Assembly: GCA_017469335.1 (NCBI GenBank)
Contig: JAFUGP010000073.1
Span: 1-64,000 of the forward strand
DNA length: 64,000 nt
Direction: 5' to 3'
Origin: Succinivibrio sp.
GTDB taxonomy: Bacteria > Pseudomonadota > Gammaproteobacteria > Enterobacterales > Succinivibrionaceae
The notes below the pieces were generated by a model. The model did not search any database. It was not told the DNA's origin and saw nothing but the letters and a program-made list of their open reading frames with translations. A program made the position numbers and the translations under genes. Each line of letters opens with the position of its first letter. Position 1 is the first letter of the stretch. Of the stretch, positions 1 through 8,789 are shown piece after piece.

Positions 1-87
1 ATATTTTGAGTCCGCGCTAGACCTAACAATGCTTTTACCTTCAGCCAACAATTCCTGGCGATCCTGTTTGAATTTACGAACGAACAT
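1..87 (-). CDS. N-terminal fragment of an unidentified leftward gene (possibly a transposase)
   Basis: An ATG on the minus strand at 87 is preceded by a perfect Shine-Dalgarno GGAGGT (about 7 nt away), and an open frame runs through the window edge; only 29 codons are visible. The peptide begins MFVRKFKQDRQELLAEGK and is basic and helical in character. A TGgTACTAT extended -10-like element sits just upstream (about 109-117). The family cannot be assigned from 29 residues. The style (basic start, AEGK...RSSADSKY) reminds me of the start of helix-turn-helix transposases of IS630-like elements, but that is only an impression. Confidence 0.5.
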   Translation of the reverse strand, partial: MFVRKFKQDRQELLAEGKSIVRSSADSKY

Positions 88-236
88 GGCACTTACCTCC
101 GGTTAAGAGGATAGTACCATAATTTTCGCTCAAGCTCTAATAATTAACCGCGCTTACTATAAAATAGCCCGTGGACGCAGCTTATCGGTCAGACAGGCGT
201 CAGCGGTTTGGGTTTTCAGGGACAGCGGCAGTTTTC

Positions 237-1673
237 ATGCACGGTATCAGCAAACATCACAGCACCATCGCAGTTTTCATGTGTGCCGCCGCGGCACTGC
301 TCGTGGCGGCGCTGCTGTACTTCAGGCAGGTCAACATTGAGCGCGGGGAGGAATACACCCTCAACTCGGCACAGGAGCGGCTCAATACCGTGCTGAACAA
401 TCTGCAGTTCAGCCTGAAGCGCTCGCTGGAGTACAACGATATGCTCTCCAACCTGGTGCAGAGCAATCCCAACGTCACTTACCGCGACTTTCAGAGCCTG
501 GGCAAAATCATCGTCAACCAAAACGACAGCGTCACGGTCATCGAACTGGCCCCGCGCGGCATAGTCCGTTTTGTCTACCCGCTCGCCGGGCACGAATCAC
601 AGGTCAACTTCAATCTGCTTACCGATGCCGAGCACAGCTCGCTGACCATCAAGGCCATTCAGGAGCGCCGGCAGATCATGCAGGGACCGCTGGTGGATCC
701 CGACGGCTCGACGTTGGCCATCTACAGCCGTCTGCCGGTTCATCTCAACGGTCAGTTCTGGGGGCTGTGCATCGTCGCCATCAACCTCGAAAAGCTGCTC
801 TCCACAAGCGGCATCATCAAAAATGACCCGCGCTACAGCTACCTCGTGAGGATCCACAGCAACTTAGGCGGCAAGAATCTCTACGAGTGGGGTGATCGGG
901 CCATCGCCGAACAAGGCGGCTCCAACATTGTGCCGCCCCTGCGGGCGCTGAGCCTCAACGGTCAGACCTGGGAGTTGGGAGTGGCCGTGCGATACCCCGA
1001 GGAAACCACCTCGGGCTGGTCAGTGGCCAACGATGCCTTCATCGCGGCTTTGGCTCTGCTCATGATGCTGCTGCTATACCGTCATCTCAAGACCTATTTC
1101 ATGGTCAGAACCATGAGCATCACCGACAGCCTTACCGGTCTGCTCAATCACACCACCTTCATCAAACGCCTAAGCGCCCTGATCAAACAGGGCGGGCAGC
1201 ACGCGCTGTTCATCATCGATCTCAATGATTTCAAATCCATCAACGACACCTACGGACACCCGGCCGGCGATGAGGTGATCTGCGAGGTGGCAAGGCGTCT
1301 GAGACAGACCGTGCGCTCGGATGATCTGGTGGCCCGCATCGGTGGCGATGAATTTGCCCTCATTCTGCTTAACGTGCGCACCGCAGATATGGTGGGTGAC
1401 TTTGACATGCGCCTGCGGGAGATGATGCGCACCCCCATCACCTATGAGCGTTACGCCATCAACGCCACCCTCTCCTCGGGCTACGCCATCTCCCCGCGTG
1501 ACGGTGAAAACGCCGAGGATCTGTATGCCGCAGCCGACGAGCGCATGTACGAGATCAAGCATAACGTCCACAAAGGACGCGGCAGCGCTCACCCGCACCG
1601 CTCACCTCACGCCGCCGACGACGGTGTCACGACCACGCAAGCCCAGGACACTGAGATCGCACCCACCCCTTAA
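237..1673 (+). CDS. Membrane-bound diguanylate cyclase with CHASE-like sensor domain and GGDEF domain
   Basis: Predicted to make cyclic di-GMP from two GTP at the inner membrane in response to a periplasmic signal. From the ATG at 237 (478 residues) there is a TM helix at about 10-29, a periplasmic domain at about 35-260 with a CHASE-like ELAPRGIVRFVYP stretch at 103-115, a second TM at about 267-282, and a GGDEF domain from about 293 to 460. The active-site motif GGDEF is intact at 369-373, and an RxxD inhibitory site (360-363) lies the usual five residues upstream, so product inhibition is expected. A TTG/GTG-started extension to 171 is open but has no ribosome site; ATG 237 places the first TM normally. 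The nearest SD (AGGGA, 218-222) is 14 nt away, so initiation may be weak. No EAL domain is present and the signal is unknown. Confidence 0.85.
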   Translation: MHGISKHHSTIAVFMCAAAALLVAALLYFRQVNIERGEEYTLNSAQERLNTVLNNLQFSLKRSLEYNDMLSNLVQSNPNVTYRDFQSLGKIIVNQNDSVTVIELAPRGIVRFVYPLAGHESQVNFNLLTDAEHSSLTIKAIQERRQIMQGPLVDPDGSTLAIYSRLPVHLNGQFWGLCIVAINLEKLLSTSGIIKNDPRYSYLVRIHSNLGGKNLYEWGDRAIAEQGGSNIVPPLRALSLNGQTWELGVAVRYPEETTSGWSVANDAFIAALALLMMLLLYRHLKTYFMVRTMSITDSLTGLLNHTTFIKRLSALIKQGGQHALFIIDLNDFKSINDTYGHPAGDEVICEVARRLRQTVRSDDLVARIGGDEFALILLNVRTADMVGDFDMRLREMMRTPITYERYAINATLSSGYAISPRDGENAEDLYAAADERMYEIKHNVHKGRGSAHPHRSPHAADDGVTTTQAQDTEIAPTP

Positions 1674-1699
1674 CCCCGAAGACCCTCGCCACAGAATAA

Positions 1700-1737
1700 G
1701 CCCGGGCTTTGAGCCTTGAAGGGAGGCTGAGCCCGGC
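1700..1737 (+). other. Strong stem-loop downstream of the diguanylate cyclase
   Basis: The outer stem pairs 1700-1708 with 1730-1737 (8 bp with one bulged C), and an inner stem AGCCT/AGGCT pairs 1712-1716 with 1724-1728. It lies 27 nt after the GGDEF stop codon and about 45 nt before the valS promoter. It has no following U-tract, so it is either a weak or factor-assisted terminator or a 3'-end stability hairpin. The rest of 1674-1780 shows nothing else. Confidence 0.4.
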
Positions 1738-1781
1738 ACTCTGATGCAACCGCTCCTGCAGGTCTTAGCCGCTGCGGCCTG

Positions 1782-1790
1782 TGCTACAAT
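1782..1790 (+). promoter_or_regulatory. Extended -10 promoter of valS
   Basis: TGcTACAAT matches the extended -10 consensus. No good -35 hexamer is visible 17 bp upstream, as is usual for extended -10 promoters. It would give a leader of about 75 nt before the valS ATG at 1874. Confidence 0.5.
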
Positions 1791-1831
1791 TACGGCGGTT
1801 TTTTTAAGCCACTTACAATCAACACGGATTT

Positions 1832-1873
1832 GAGGGAGCCTGTCTGCGCCTTAACGCAGACGGCTGAAATGAC
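1832..1873 (+). promoter_or_regulatory. valS leader: Shine-Dalgarno separated from ATG by a stem-loop
   Basis: GAGGGA (1832-1837) is the only good Shine-Dalgarno before valS, but it ends 36 nt from the ATG. The gap is filled by a stem-loop: GCC-u-GTCTGCG (1838-1848) pairs with CGCAGAC-GGC (1855-1864), 10 bp with one bulged T and a CCTTAA loop. After the stem, 9 nt (1865-1873) lead to the start codon. If folded, the hairpin would bring the SD to a normal distance from the AUG. Confidence 0.5.
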
Positions 1874-4738
1874 ATGGACAAGACTTATCAGCCGGAATTA
1901 TTCGAGAACGACATCTACGCCAAATGGGAGAGCCGCGGGCTGTTCAAACCCAGCTACGATGAGAGCAAACAAGCCTACTCCATCGCCCTGCCGCCTCCCA
2001 ACGTCACCGGCTCGCTGCACATGGGGCATGCCTTTCAGCAGACCATCATGGACACCCTGATCCGTTTTCACCGCATGGAGGGGGACAACACCCTGTGGCA
2101 GTGCGGCACCGATCACGCCGGTATCGCCACCCAGATGGTGGTGGAGCGCAAACTACAAGCAGAAGAACAGCTCACCCGTCATGATCTGGGGCGTGAGGAA
2201 TTCATCAAGCGGATCTGGCAGTGGAAGGAAAGTTCCGGCGGCACCATCACCAAACAGATGCGGCGCTTGGGCGATTCCGTGGACTGGTCGCGGGAGCGCT
2301 TTACCATGGACGAGGGGCTCTCGCGGGCAGTTTTGGAAGTGTTTGTGCGCCTGTATGAAGAGGATCTCATCTATCGCGGCAAACGACTGGTCAACTGGGA
2401 CCCCAAGCTGCGCACCGCCATCTCCGATCTGGAAGTGGAAAACCGCGAGATCAAGGGCTTTATGTGGTATATACGCTACCCGTTGGCCGACGGGGTGACC
2501 ACCGCGGAGGGCAAAGACTACCTCATGGTCGCCACCACCCGCCCCGAGACACTGCTCGGCGATACCGCCGTGGCCGTCAATCCCGCCGATCCCCGTTACC
2601 GTGATCTCATCGGCAGGGAGGTGATCCTGCCCTTGTGTCAGCGCCGGATTAAGGTGGTGGGCGATGAGCACGCCGACATGACCACCGGTACCGGCGCGGT
2701 CAAAATCACTCCCGCTCACGATTTCAATGACTATGCCGTGGGCAAGCGTCATGCCCTGCCTTTGGTCAACATTTTCACCGAGGATGCCCATGTCAGGGAG
2801 ACGGCCGAGGTGTTCGATACCCAGGGTCAGCCCTCGGCTGCCGTGGATCCCGTCCTGCCTGAGCGCTACCGGGGTCTGGAGCGTTTTGCCGCCCGTGAGC
2901 TGATGGTGGAGGATCTCAAGGCGCAGGGCCTGTTGGATCACATCGAGGATCACACCCTCTCCCAGCCCTTCGGCGACAGAGGCGGTGTCCCCATTGAGCC
3001 CATGCTCACCGATCAGTGGTATGTGCGCGCCTCGGTACTGGGCAAGGAGGCCATCGCGGCGGTGGAGGACGGGCGCATCCAGTTCGTGCCCAAGCAGTAC
3101 GAGAACATGTATTTCTCCTGGATGCGCGAGCTGCAGGACTGGTGCATTTCCCGCCAGCTGTGGTGGGGTCACCGCATTCCCGCCTGGTATGACCAGGACG
3201 GCAAGGTCTACGTGGGGCGCAGTGAGGAGGAAGTGCGGCAGAAACATCAGCTGGGTACTGAGGTGAAACTTACGCAGGATCCCGACGTGCTCGATACCTG
3301 GTTCAGCTCAGCGCTGTGGACCTTCTCGACCTTAGGCTGGCCAGATGATACCGTACAGCTGCGTACCTTCCACCCCACCTCGGTGCTGGTGACCGGTTTT
3401 GACATTATCTTCTTTTGGATCGCGCGCATGATCATGATGACCATGCACTTCATCAAAAACCCCGACGGCACGCCGGCCGTGCCCTTCCGCACCGTCTACG
3501 TCACCGGGCTCATCCGCGACGAGGAAGGCAAGAAGATGTCCAAGTCCAAGGGCAACATCATCGATCCTCTGGACATGATAGACGGCATCGGCCGCGATGA
3601 GCTGGTGGGCAAACGCACCGCCAACATGATGCAGCCGCAACTGGCCGCGAAGATCAAGGAGCGCACCCAAAAGCAGTTCCCCGCGGGCATCGCCGCGCAC
3701 GGCACCGACGCGTTGCGCTTTACGCTGTGCGCTCTGGCCTCCAACGGCCGCGACATCAACTGGGACATGAAACGCCTGGATGGTTACCGCAACTTCTGCA
3801 ACAAGATCTGGAACGCCTCGCGCTTCGTACTGATGAATGTGGGCTCCTTCAAGCTCACGCCCCCCCAGGATACAGAGCTCTCGCTGCCCGACCGCTACAT
3901 TATCTCCAGGCTGGGCGCGGCCGTGGCGCAGGCGCGTGACTCACTTGCTTCCTACCGTTTTGATCAGCTCGCCACCACGCTTTATGAGTTCATCTGGAAC
4001 GAGTACTGCGACTGGTACGTGGAGTTCACCAAGACCATCTTAAAAGATCCCTCCGCCGACGAGGCGCAGAAAAACGCCACCGCTTATACCTTAGTTTACG
4101 TGCTGGATGCCGCCATGCGCCTCTCTCATCCGGTGATGCCTTTCATTACCGAGGTGATCTGGCAGCAGACCTCACAGCTGCTGGGCAACCAGGATACCGA
4201 ACGCACCGTGATGCTGGCCCCTTACCCGCAGGCGGCGGAATTTAAACGTGATGAGACGGCCGAACAGGACGTGGCCTGGCTGCAGGAGTTCATAACCACC
4301 GTGCGCAATTTGCGCGCCGAAATGAAACTCGCCCCCTCAGCCAAACTGACCGCGCTGCTGCGCGGGGCCACGGCTAAAGAGCAGGAGCGCTCCCGGGTCT
4401 ACCTAAACTTTTTGCTGCAGCTGGCCAATTTGGAGAGCGTACGCTGCGTGGGCCGGGATGAGGAGACAGGTCCCTGCGCGGCCAAGCCGTTGGGTACGGC
4501 CGAGGTACTGGTGCCCATGAAGGATCTGCTCAACAAGGACGATGAGTTAAAACGCCTAACCGCCCTCAAGGATAAACTGCAGCGCAATATCGACTCGGCG
4601 AAGCAGCGCCTGAGCAGCGAGACCTTTATCGCCAAGGCGCCTGCGCACATCATTGAAGGGGCCAAGGCACAGTTAAAGCTCAACGAGGAGCAGCTGGCAA
4701 AAGTGCAGGAACAGTTGGTGCAGTTGCAAAAGCTCTGA
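1874..4738 (+). CDS. valS: Valyl-tRNA synthetase
   Basis: Class I aminoacyl-tRNA synthetase that charges tRNA-Val in the cytoplasm and edits mischarged threonine. At 954 residues it matches the family (E. coli about 951). The HIGH-type motif is HMGH at 49-52 within [13 protein letters not shown], and KMSKS is at 554-558 ([12 protein letters not shown]). The editing (CP1) domain lies between them, and the C-terminal roughly 70 residues form the lysine/leucine-rich coiled coil typical of ValRS. The start at 1874 fits the conserved beginning [13 protein letters not shown]. It is read alone from an extended -10 promoter; its SD/start arrangement is unusual (see the leader entry). No clear terminator follows. 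Confidence 0.98.
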   Translation: MDKTYQPELFENDIYAKWESRGLFKPSYDESKQAYSIALPPPNVTGSLHMGHAFQQTIMDTLIRFHRMEGDNTLWQCGTDHAGIATQMVVERKLQAEEQLTRHDLGREEFIKRIWQWKESSGGTITKQMRRLGDSVDWSRERFTMDEGLSRAVLEVFVRLYEEDLIYRGKRLVNWDPKLRTAISDLEVENREIKGFMWYIRYPLADGVTTAEGKDYLMVATTRPETLLGDTAVAVNPADPRYRDLIGREVILPLCQRRIKVVGDEHADMTTGTGAVKITPAHDFNDYAVGKRHALPLVNIFTEDAHVRETAEVFDTQGQPSAAVDPVLPERYRGLERFAARELMVEDLKAQGLLDHIEDHTLSQPFGDRGGVPIEPMLTDQWYVRASVLGKEAIAAVEDGRIQFVPKQYENMYFSWMRELQDWCISRQLWWGHRIPAWYDQDGKVYVGRSEEEVRQKHQLGTEVKLTQDPDVLDTWFSSALWTFSTLGWPDDTVQLRTFHPTSVLVTGFDIIFFWIARMIMMTMHFIKNPDGTPAVPFRTVYVTGLIRDEEGKKMSKSKGNIIDPLDMIDGIGRDELVGKRTANMMQPQLAAKIKERTQKQFPAGIAAHGTDALRFTLCALASNGRDINWDMKRLDGYRNFCNKIWNASRFVLMNVGSFKLTPPQDTELSLPDRYIISRLGAAVAQARDSLASYRFDQLATTLYEFIWNEYCDWYVEFTKTILKDPSADEAQKNATAYTLVYVLDAAMRLSHPVMPFITEVIWQQTSQLLGNQDTERTVMLAPYPQAAEFKRDETAEQDVAWLQEFITTVRNLRAEMKLAPSAKLTALLRGATAKEQERSRVYLNFLLQLANLESVRCVGRDEETGPCAAKPLGTAEVLVPMKDLLNKDDELKRLTALKDKLQRNIDSAKQRLSSETFIAKAPAHIIEGAKAQLKLNEEQLAKVQEQLVQLQKL

Positions 4739-4896
4739 GCTTGAGACTTGCTGAGATGCCCTGTCAATTGCCCTGCAAAAATGCCATACCTGCGTCAAAC
4801 AGCGGAGATAGCTGTTCTGGTATTGCTCTGGTACATGTGGTGCTGACCGTCTTTCTCGGTATTGGGAGTATCGCGTTGACATGGACAGACTCCAAA

Positions 4897-4926
4897 TTGG
4901 ACAAATGCCCGGTTAACGCCTATAGT
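4897..4926 (+). promoter_or_regulatory. Candidate sigma70 promoter of the 4970-5948 gene pair
   Basis: TTGGAC (4897-4902) and TATAGT (4921-4926) are separated by 18 bp. A second TATAGT lies at 4930-4935, and a perfect TTGACA lies further upstream at 4876-4881. The first gene starts at 4970 with a good SD, giving a leader of about 35 nt. The remainder of 4739-4896 shows no gene or terminator that I can support. Confidence 0.4.
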
Positions 4927-4969
4927 TCATATAGTCAGGTTCATTTAATTGCTGCCAAGGAGAATCAAT

Positions 4970-5284
4970 ATGACAATTCCAATCAAGCTACCCAATCCGC
5001 CAAAATATTTCACGGATGAAATCATGACGGAAAAAGACTGGGAGGAATACTATGCAGACCGTAAGCGTCTGGATGTACCAGTACCTCAGGACGAAGAACT
5101 GAATATGTTGATGAAGGCAGCGGAAGCATGCCAAAAAGAAGACAAAACAGAATTCCGCGAAATCAGTTCACATATTCCCTGTGATCCAGCTTGGGCCTTA
5201 GCTATTAAGGACTGCCATGGGTTTAAAGCAGTTAGCAAAAGAAATCTGATCGAAGCCAAAAAGGTATTCCCCAATGACTTCTGA
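4970..5284 (+). CDS. Unknown small protein, first gene of an AT-rich pair
   Basis: 104 residues, starting at an ATG with a good AAGGAGAA ribosome site 7 nt upstream; the longer open frame back to 4949 has none. Family not recognised. The protein is hydrophilic with no signal peptide or TM segment. It opens MTIPIKLPNPPKYFTDEI, is acidic in the middle, and has a HIPCDPAWALAIKDCHGF stretch with two cysteines around residue 75-85. The last 11 nt overlap the next gene in another frame, so the two are probably translationally coupled. The DNA is clearly AT-richer than the flanking valS and metY and uses more A/T-ending codons, which suggests acquisition by transfer. A toxin-antitoxin or effector-immunity role is conceivable from architecture alone but nothing in the sequence shows it. 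Confidence 0.75.
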   Translation: MTIPIKLPNPPKYFTDEIMTEKDWEEYYADRKRLDVPVPQDEELNMLMKAAEACQKEDKTEFREISSHIPCDPAWALAIKDCHGFKAVSKRNLIEAKKVFPNDF

Positions 5285-5948
5285 TGAAGCCCTGTTAGAT
5301 TTGCTGACCAGTGCGAATCGAGCGCACTTGGCAAAGCAAATGACGCCCCCGGCAGTCGCAGAAAAAATTTTTTATCAAGAAGCTAATACCTACATAAAAA
5401 ATAAAATAGAAACAACTTCCTTTTCTCTGCAGGACATCAAAAATCTGGTACATGTTGAGCAAACAGCACTTTCTAGCCAGTTAAATATGCTTGCCATTGC
5501 AAAGGCGTTGAATATTCCCGTTAGTACTGAGGCAGAGCAGGCTGTAAAAAGCGGAATGTCGAGAATTCGAGATGCCGTGGATGCCTTGGCATCATTGGAG
5601 AGTTTCGATAAATTTGAGGTCGCAGTAAGAAGAACCGCAGAAAAAGACTTTGACAAATTCGGAATTCCCACTCACGATGGATTCAGCCAATTCGCTACAG
5701 GCCAAATCACATCTTTAAGGAACCAGAACAAGAATACGCAACTTCCTGATTATATACAAGAATTTAACAATCAACGTATTAAATTGATCCAAAAAATCCT
5801 GTCAGCGTATAGGAATATTGAGTTTTCGTTCATGCAGGAATTTGTACAAAAATACCCCAATCATGAAAAATCACGTCTTTTCATGGAATCAAATAATAAG
5901 TTGTATCCACCAGGCAAAGTTAGTGATGTCTCAGAGCCGGAACGCTAG
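5274..5948 (+). CDS. Unknown protein, second gene of the AT-rich pair
   Basis: 224 residues; the start ATG at 5274 lies 11 nt inside the preceding gene, with AAAAAGG as ribosome site about 9 nt upstream. Family not recognised. The sequence is predicted to be largely alpha-helical, without cysteines, signal peptide or membrane segments. A lysine/glutamate-rich N-terminal half (about 20-60) is followed by helical stretches and a basic/aromatic C-terminal part. The only other gene on this AT-rich island is its overlapping partner, so the two probably act together. No transposase or att-like repeats were seen at the island's edges. The following 5949-6171 holds no gene I can support. Confidence 0.72.
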   Translation: MTSDEALLDLLTSANRAHLAKQMTPPAVAEKIFYQEANTYIKNKIETTSFSLQDIKNLVHVEQTALSSQLNMLAIAKALNIPVSTEAEQAVKSGMSRIRDAVDALASLESFDKFEVAVRRTAEKDFDKFGIPTHDGFSQFATGQITSLRNQNKNTQLPDYIQEFNNQRIKLIQKILSAYRNIEFSFMQEFVQKYPNHEKSRLFMESNNKLYPPGKVSDVSEPER

Positions 5949-6171
5949 CTCCTACTCACTGTTTTGCTCTCTTACTTCCTGCTTTCTCTTTTTGCACCCT
6001 GGTCTTTGACCACTACCCTGCACTGTCGAACTGAAATAACTGCGAGGGCGCAAATTTTAAACGGCTCAGTTTCATCCTAGACTTGCTTACCCACGTTGCA
6101 CACTCAGCTTTCTGTTCAAGGCCCCACTACGGCAGAGCCTTGTCATAATCATGCACTAAAAATACGCGACC

Positions 6172-7443
6172 TCAGAAGGAGCCGAGCGCCTGCTCCAGGT
6201 CTTCAAGAATATCGGCCGTATTCTCCAGTCCCACGGAGAGGCGTACCAACCCGGGGCTGATTCCGGCCTGATTGAGCTGTTCATCAGTCATTTGCCGGTG
6301 GGTGGAGGACGCAGGATGCAGTACGCAGGTGCGGATATCGGCCACGTGCACCTCCGGCGAGCACAGCTTTAAGTGGTCGATGAAGCCCGCGCCGGCCTGA
6401 CGCCCGCCCTTTAATTCCACTGACATCACTCCCGAGCACATCCCATCTTTCAGGTATTGCTGCGCGAGCGCATGATAGGGATCGTTCTTTAACCCCGGAT
6501 AGCGCACCCCCGCCACCTTGGAGTGGGTGCTGAGATATTCGGCCACCTGCTGGGCGTTTTGGCTGTGCTGTACCATGCGCAGGGGCAAAGTCTCCAGTCC
6601 CAGATTAAGATAAAACGCCCCCTGGGCGCTCTGACAGCACCCCAGATCACGCATGATCTGCACGCGCGCCTTGACGATGAAAGCCTGTTTGCCGAAGGCC
6701 TGGGTGTAAACGAGCCCGTGATAGGAAGGATCTGGCTCGACAAACTCAGGGAACAGCTCCGAGGCGGCCCAGTCAAAGTTGCCGCTGTCCACCACCACAC
6801 CGCCTAACTGCACCGCGTGCCCGTCCATGTACTTGGTGGTGGAGTGCACCACCAGATCGGCACCGTAATCAAAGGGCCGGCACAGTATCGGGGTGGCAAA
6901 GGTGTTGTCCACGGCCAGGGGCACCCGGTGGCGGTGGGCGATGGCCGCGAGGCGTTTGATATCCAGCACACTGAGCGCGGGATTGGCTAAGGTTTCGCCG
7001 ATGACCAGGCGGGTTTGGGGCGTAAAGGCCTTTTCTATCTCCTCATCTGAGGCGTGCTGGTCAATGAAGGTGGTGGCGATGCCAAAACGCTTTAGAGTGA
7101 CGGCCAGCAGATTGAAGGTGCCGCCATAGACCTGGGAGGAGCACACCAGGTGATCCCCGGCCTTGCATAAGGTGAGCACCAGGGTGGTGGTGGCCGCCTG
7201 CCCCGAGGAGGTGCACAGGGCTCCCACGCCGCCTTCTAAGGCAGCGATTTTCTGCTCTACGGCATCAACGGTAGGATTGCCCAAGCGGGTATAGAAAAAC
7301 CCGGGCTCCTCGAGGTCAAACAACCTGGCGATAGCCGCGGTGGACTCATAACGAAAGGTAGTGCTCTGACAGATGGGCAGCACCCGCGGCTCCCCGTTAC
7401 CCGGGGTATAGCCGCTGTGCAGACACATAGTTGACTGCTGCAT
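6172..7443 (-). CDS. metY: O-acetylhomoserine sulfhydrylase (PLP-dependent)
   Basis: Cys/Met-metabolism PLP enzyme that makes homocysteine from O-acetylhomoserine and sulfide, allowing methionine synthesis without cystathionine. From the ATG at 7443 (preceded by CGGAGC; the open frame upstream to 7509 lacks a ribosome site) it has 423 residues, normal for MetY. Visible family motifs are YTRLGNPTVDAVEQKIAALE, the SSGQAATT cofactor loop, VDNTFATPILCRPFDYGAD and the PLP lysine in HSTTKYMDGHA. The QLGGVVVDSG stretch and length favour MetY over cystathionine gamma-synthase; methionine gamma-lyase is a less likely alternative. It fits with metE and metF elsewhere in the window. It is divergent from the binding-protein gene at 7665, with an inverted repeat between them. 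Confidence 0.88.
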   Translation of the reverse strand: MQQSTMCLHSGYTPGNGEPRVLPICQSTTFRYESTAAIARLFDLEEPGFFYTRLGNPTVDAVEQKIAALEGGVGALCTSSGQAATTTLVLTLCKAGDHLVCSSQVYGGTFNLLAVTLKRFGIATTFIDQHASDEEIEKAFTPQTRLVIGETLANPALSVLDIKRLAAIAHRHRVPLAVDNTFATPILCRPFDYGADLVVHSTTKYMDGHAVQLGGVVVDSGNFDWAASELFPEFVEPDPSYHGLVYTQAFGKQAFIVKARVQIMRDLGCCQSAQGAFYLNLGLETLPLRMVQHSQNAQQVAEYLSTHSKVAGVRYPGLKNDPYHALAQQYLKDGMCSGVMSVELKGGRQAGAGFIDHLKLCSPEVHVADIRTCVLHPASSTHRQMTDEQLNQAGISPGLVRLSVGLENTADILEDLEQALGSF

Positions 7444-7566
7444 AAAAGCTCCGAAATCCAAGATGATGCCGTAGGTTACAAGCGTGCACCCAAACAGGGC
7501 AAAGCTCACGGCACAACGTCACATTTGCAGTTTAAACCACCCAAGATGGAACTTACAATACGGCGT

Positions 7567-7585
7567 CTTAACTTAGTATGTTAAG
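7567..7585. promoter_or_regulatory. Inverted repeat in the divergent metY / binding-protein intergenic region
   Basis: CTTAAC-N7-GTTAAG is a perfect 6-bp inverted repeat separated by 7 nt, roughly central in the 221-bp divergent region. The spacing resembles a dimeric repressor operator. It is not a MetJ box (AGACGTCT-like), and no regulator gene lies beside it. Confidence 0.35.
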
Positions 7586-7664
7586 CTCTACTGTGACAGG
7601 TGACGCGTTTTGAGCGGTGGTTGGCACCACGCCAAAGCGACCAAAGAGGATGAGGGATAAGTTT

Positions 7665-8789
7665 ATGGCATGGCAAGGGCTGGGAAGCGATCGGCAGTTT
7701 AAAGTGCTGCTGCTTGCCGTGTCGGCGCTGTCGGCGCTGGTGCTGCTCGCGGTCTTGGTGATCGTGCTGAGCCTGGGGCGCGGTGAGAGCGAGGAGACCC
7801 GTACGGTGGGGTTCATCACCTTAGGCGATATCACACAGCCGGGCTGGAACTCCACACAGTACCAGGGGATCAAAAAAGCCTGCGACAGTTTCGGGGTTAG
7901 GCTCATGGTCAAACAGCACATCGCCGAAAACTCCGGGCTCTGCCCGCAGGCGGTGCGGGAGCTGGTGCAGGAGGGAGCTCAGATGATCTTTCTGGCCAGC
8001 TACTCCTACTCTGCCGAGGTGCGCGATCTGGTCCCCACCCTGCCGCAGACAGCCTTCGCCACCAACTCGGCCGAGGTACACGCCCGCAACATGACCTCCT
8101 ACTATGTGCGCATGTACGAGGCCCGTTACCTCGCCGGGGCTTTAGCCGGACTGCGCACCAAAAGCGGCGTGGTGGGCTATGTGGCCGCCATGAAGAACTC
8201 CGAGGTCAACCGCGGCATCAATGCCTTCGCTCTCGGGGTGCAGCGTACCAACCCGCAGGCCCGCGTGGCGGTGCTCTGGACCGGACACTGGCAGGATGAG
8301 CAAAAAGAGGCCGAAAATGCCCGCCGCTTGATCACCGAGGCCGGTGCGGACGTGCTGACCTATCATCAGGACGAGCGGGCCGTGGCGGACACAGCCGAAG
8401 AACTGGGCGTGGACTTCATTTCCTATCACGAGGCCCTGGATGGTTATTCCGAGCATAACTTGGGCGCCGTGCTGTGCCGCTGGGATCTGTACTACGCCGA
8501 CATGGTACAGCGCTTTTTAAAAGGCGAGCTCAACGCGGTGCAGAACCGCTGGCTGGGTCTGGCCGACGGTGTGGTGGACCTCAGGCTTATCTCCCCCGCG
8601 CTCACCCCCGATCTGCGTCAAACCATCGCGGCTTTGCGCGAGGAGCTCAAAGAGCAGTTCATCGTATTCTCCGGTGAGCTCTATGACAATCAGGGCGTGC
8701 AGCGCTGCGCGCAGGAGGAGAGCATCAGCGACGAGGCGCTGCTAGAGCGCACCGACTATCTGCTGCAGGGAGTGTACGAGCTTGAGTGA
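7665..8789 (+). CDS. Membrane-anchored BMP-family (PnrA/Med-like) substrate-binding protein
   Basis: Predicted ligand-binding protein of the BMP (basic membrane protein) family, whose members bind nucleosides or related ligands. It has 374 residues from the ATG at 7665, chosen for the GAGGGA ribosome site 7 nt upstream; GTG 7617 is also open. A single TM anchor lies at about 13-37, without a lipobox cysteine, so it stays tethered to the inner membrane with the binding domain outside. BMP hallmarks are VGFITLGDITQPGWN, the AQMIFLASYSY stretch and YVRMYEARYLAGALAG. There is no ABC transporter ATPase or permease beside it. Its last 8 nt overlap a hybrid histidine kinase, so I infer a sensing role in the manner of LuxP/LuxQ rather than transport. 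Confidence 0.82.
   Translation: MAWQGLGSDRQFKVLLLAVSALSALVLLAVLVIVLSLGRGESEETRTVGFITLGDITQPGWNSTQYQGIKKACDSFGVRLMVKQHIAENSGLCPQAVRELVQEGAQMIFLASYSYSAEVRDLVPTLPQTAFATNSAEVHARNMTSYYVRMYEARYLAGALAGLRTKSGVVGYVAAMKNSEVNRGINAFALGVQRTNPQARVAVLWTGHWQDEQKEAENARRLITEAGADVLTYHQDERAVADTAEELGVDFISYHEALDGYSEHNLGAVLCRWDLYYADMVQRFLKGELNAVQNRWLGLADGVVDLRLISPALTPDLRQTIAALREELKEQFIVFSGELYDNQGVQRCAQEESISDEALLERTDYLLQGVYELE

Noticed and set aside
2153..3247. 364-codon frame antisense to valS
   Set aside because: It lies entirely within valS in a mirror frame, has no ribosome site and unnatural composition; a shadow of a GC-rich gene.
4741..5019. 92-codon rightward frame between valS and the unknown gene pair
   Set aside because: TTG start without ribosome site, overlaps the promoter and the well-supported gene at 4970, and has no protein-like features.
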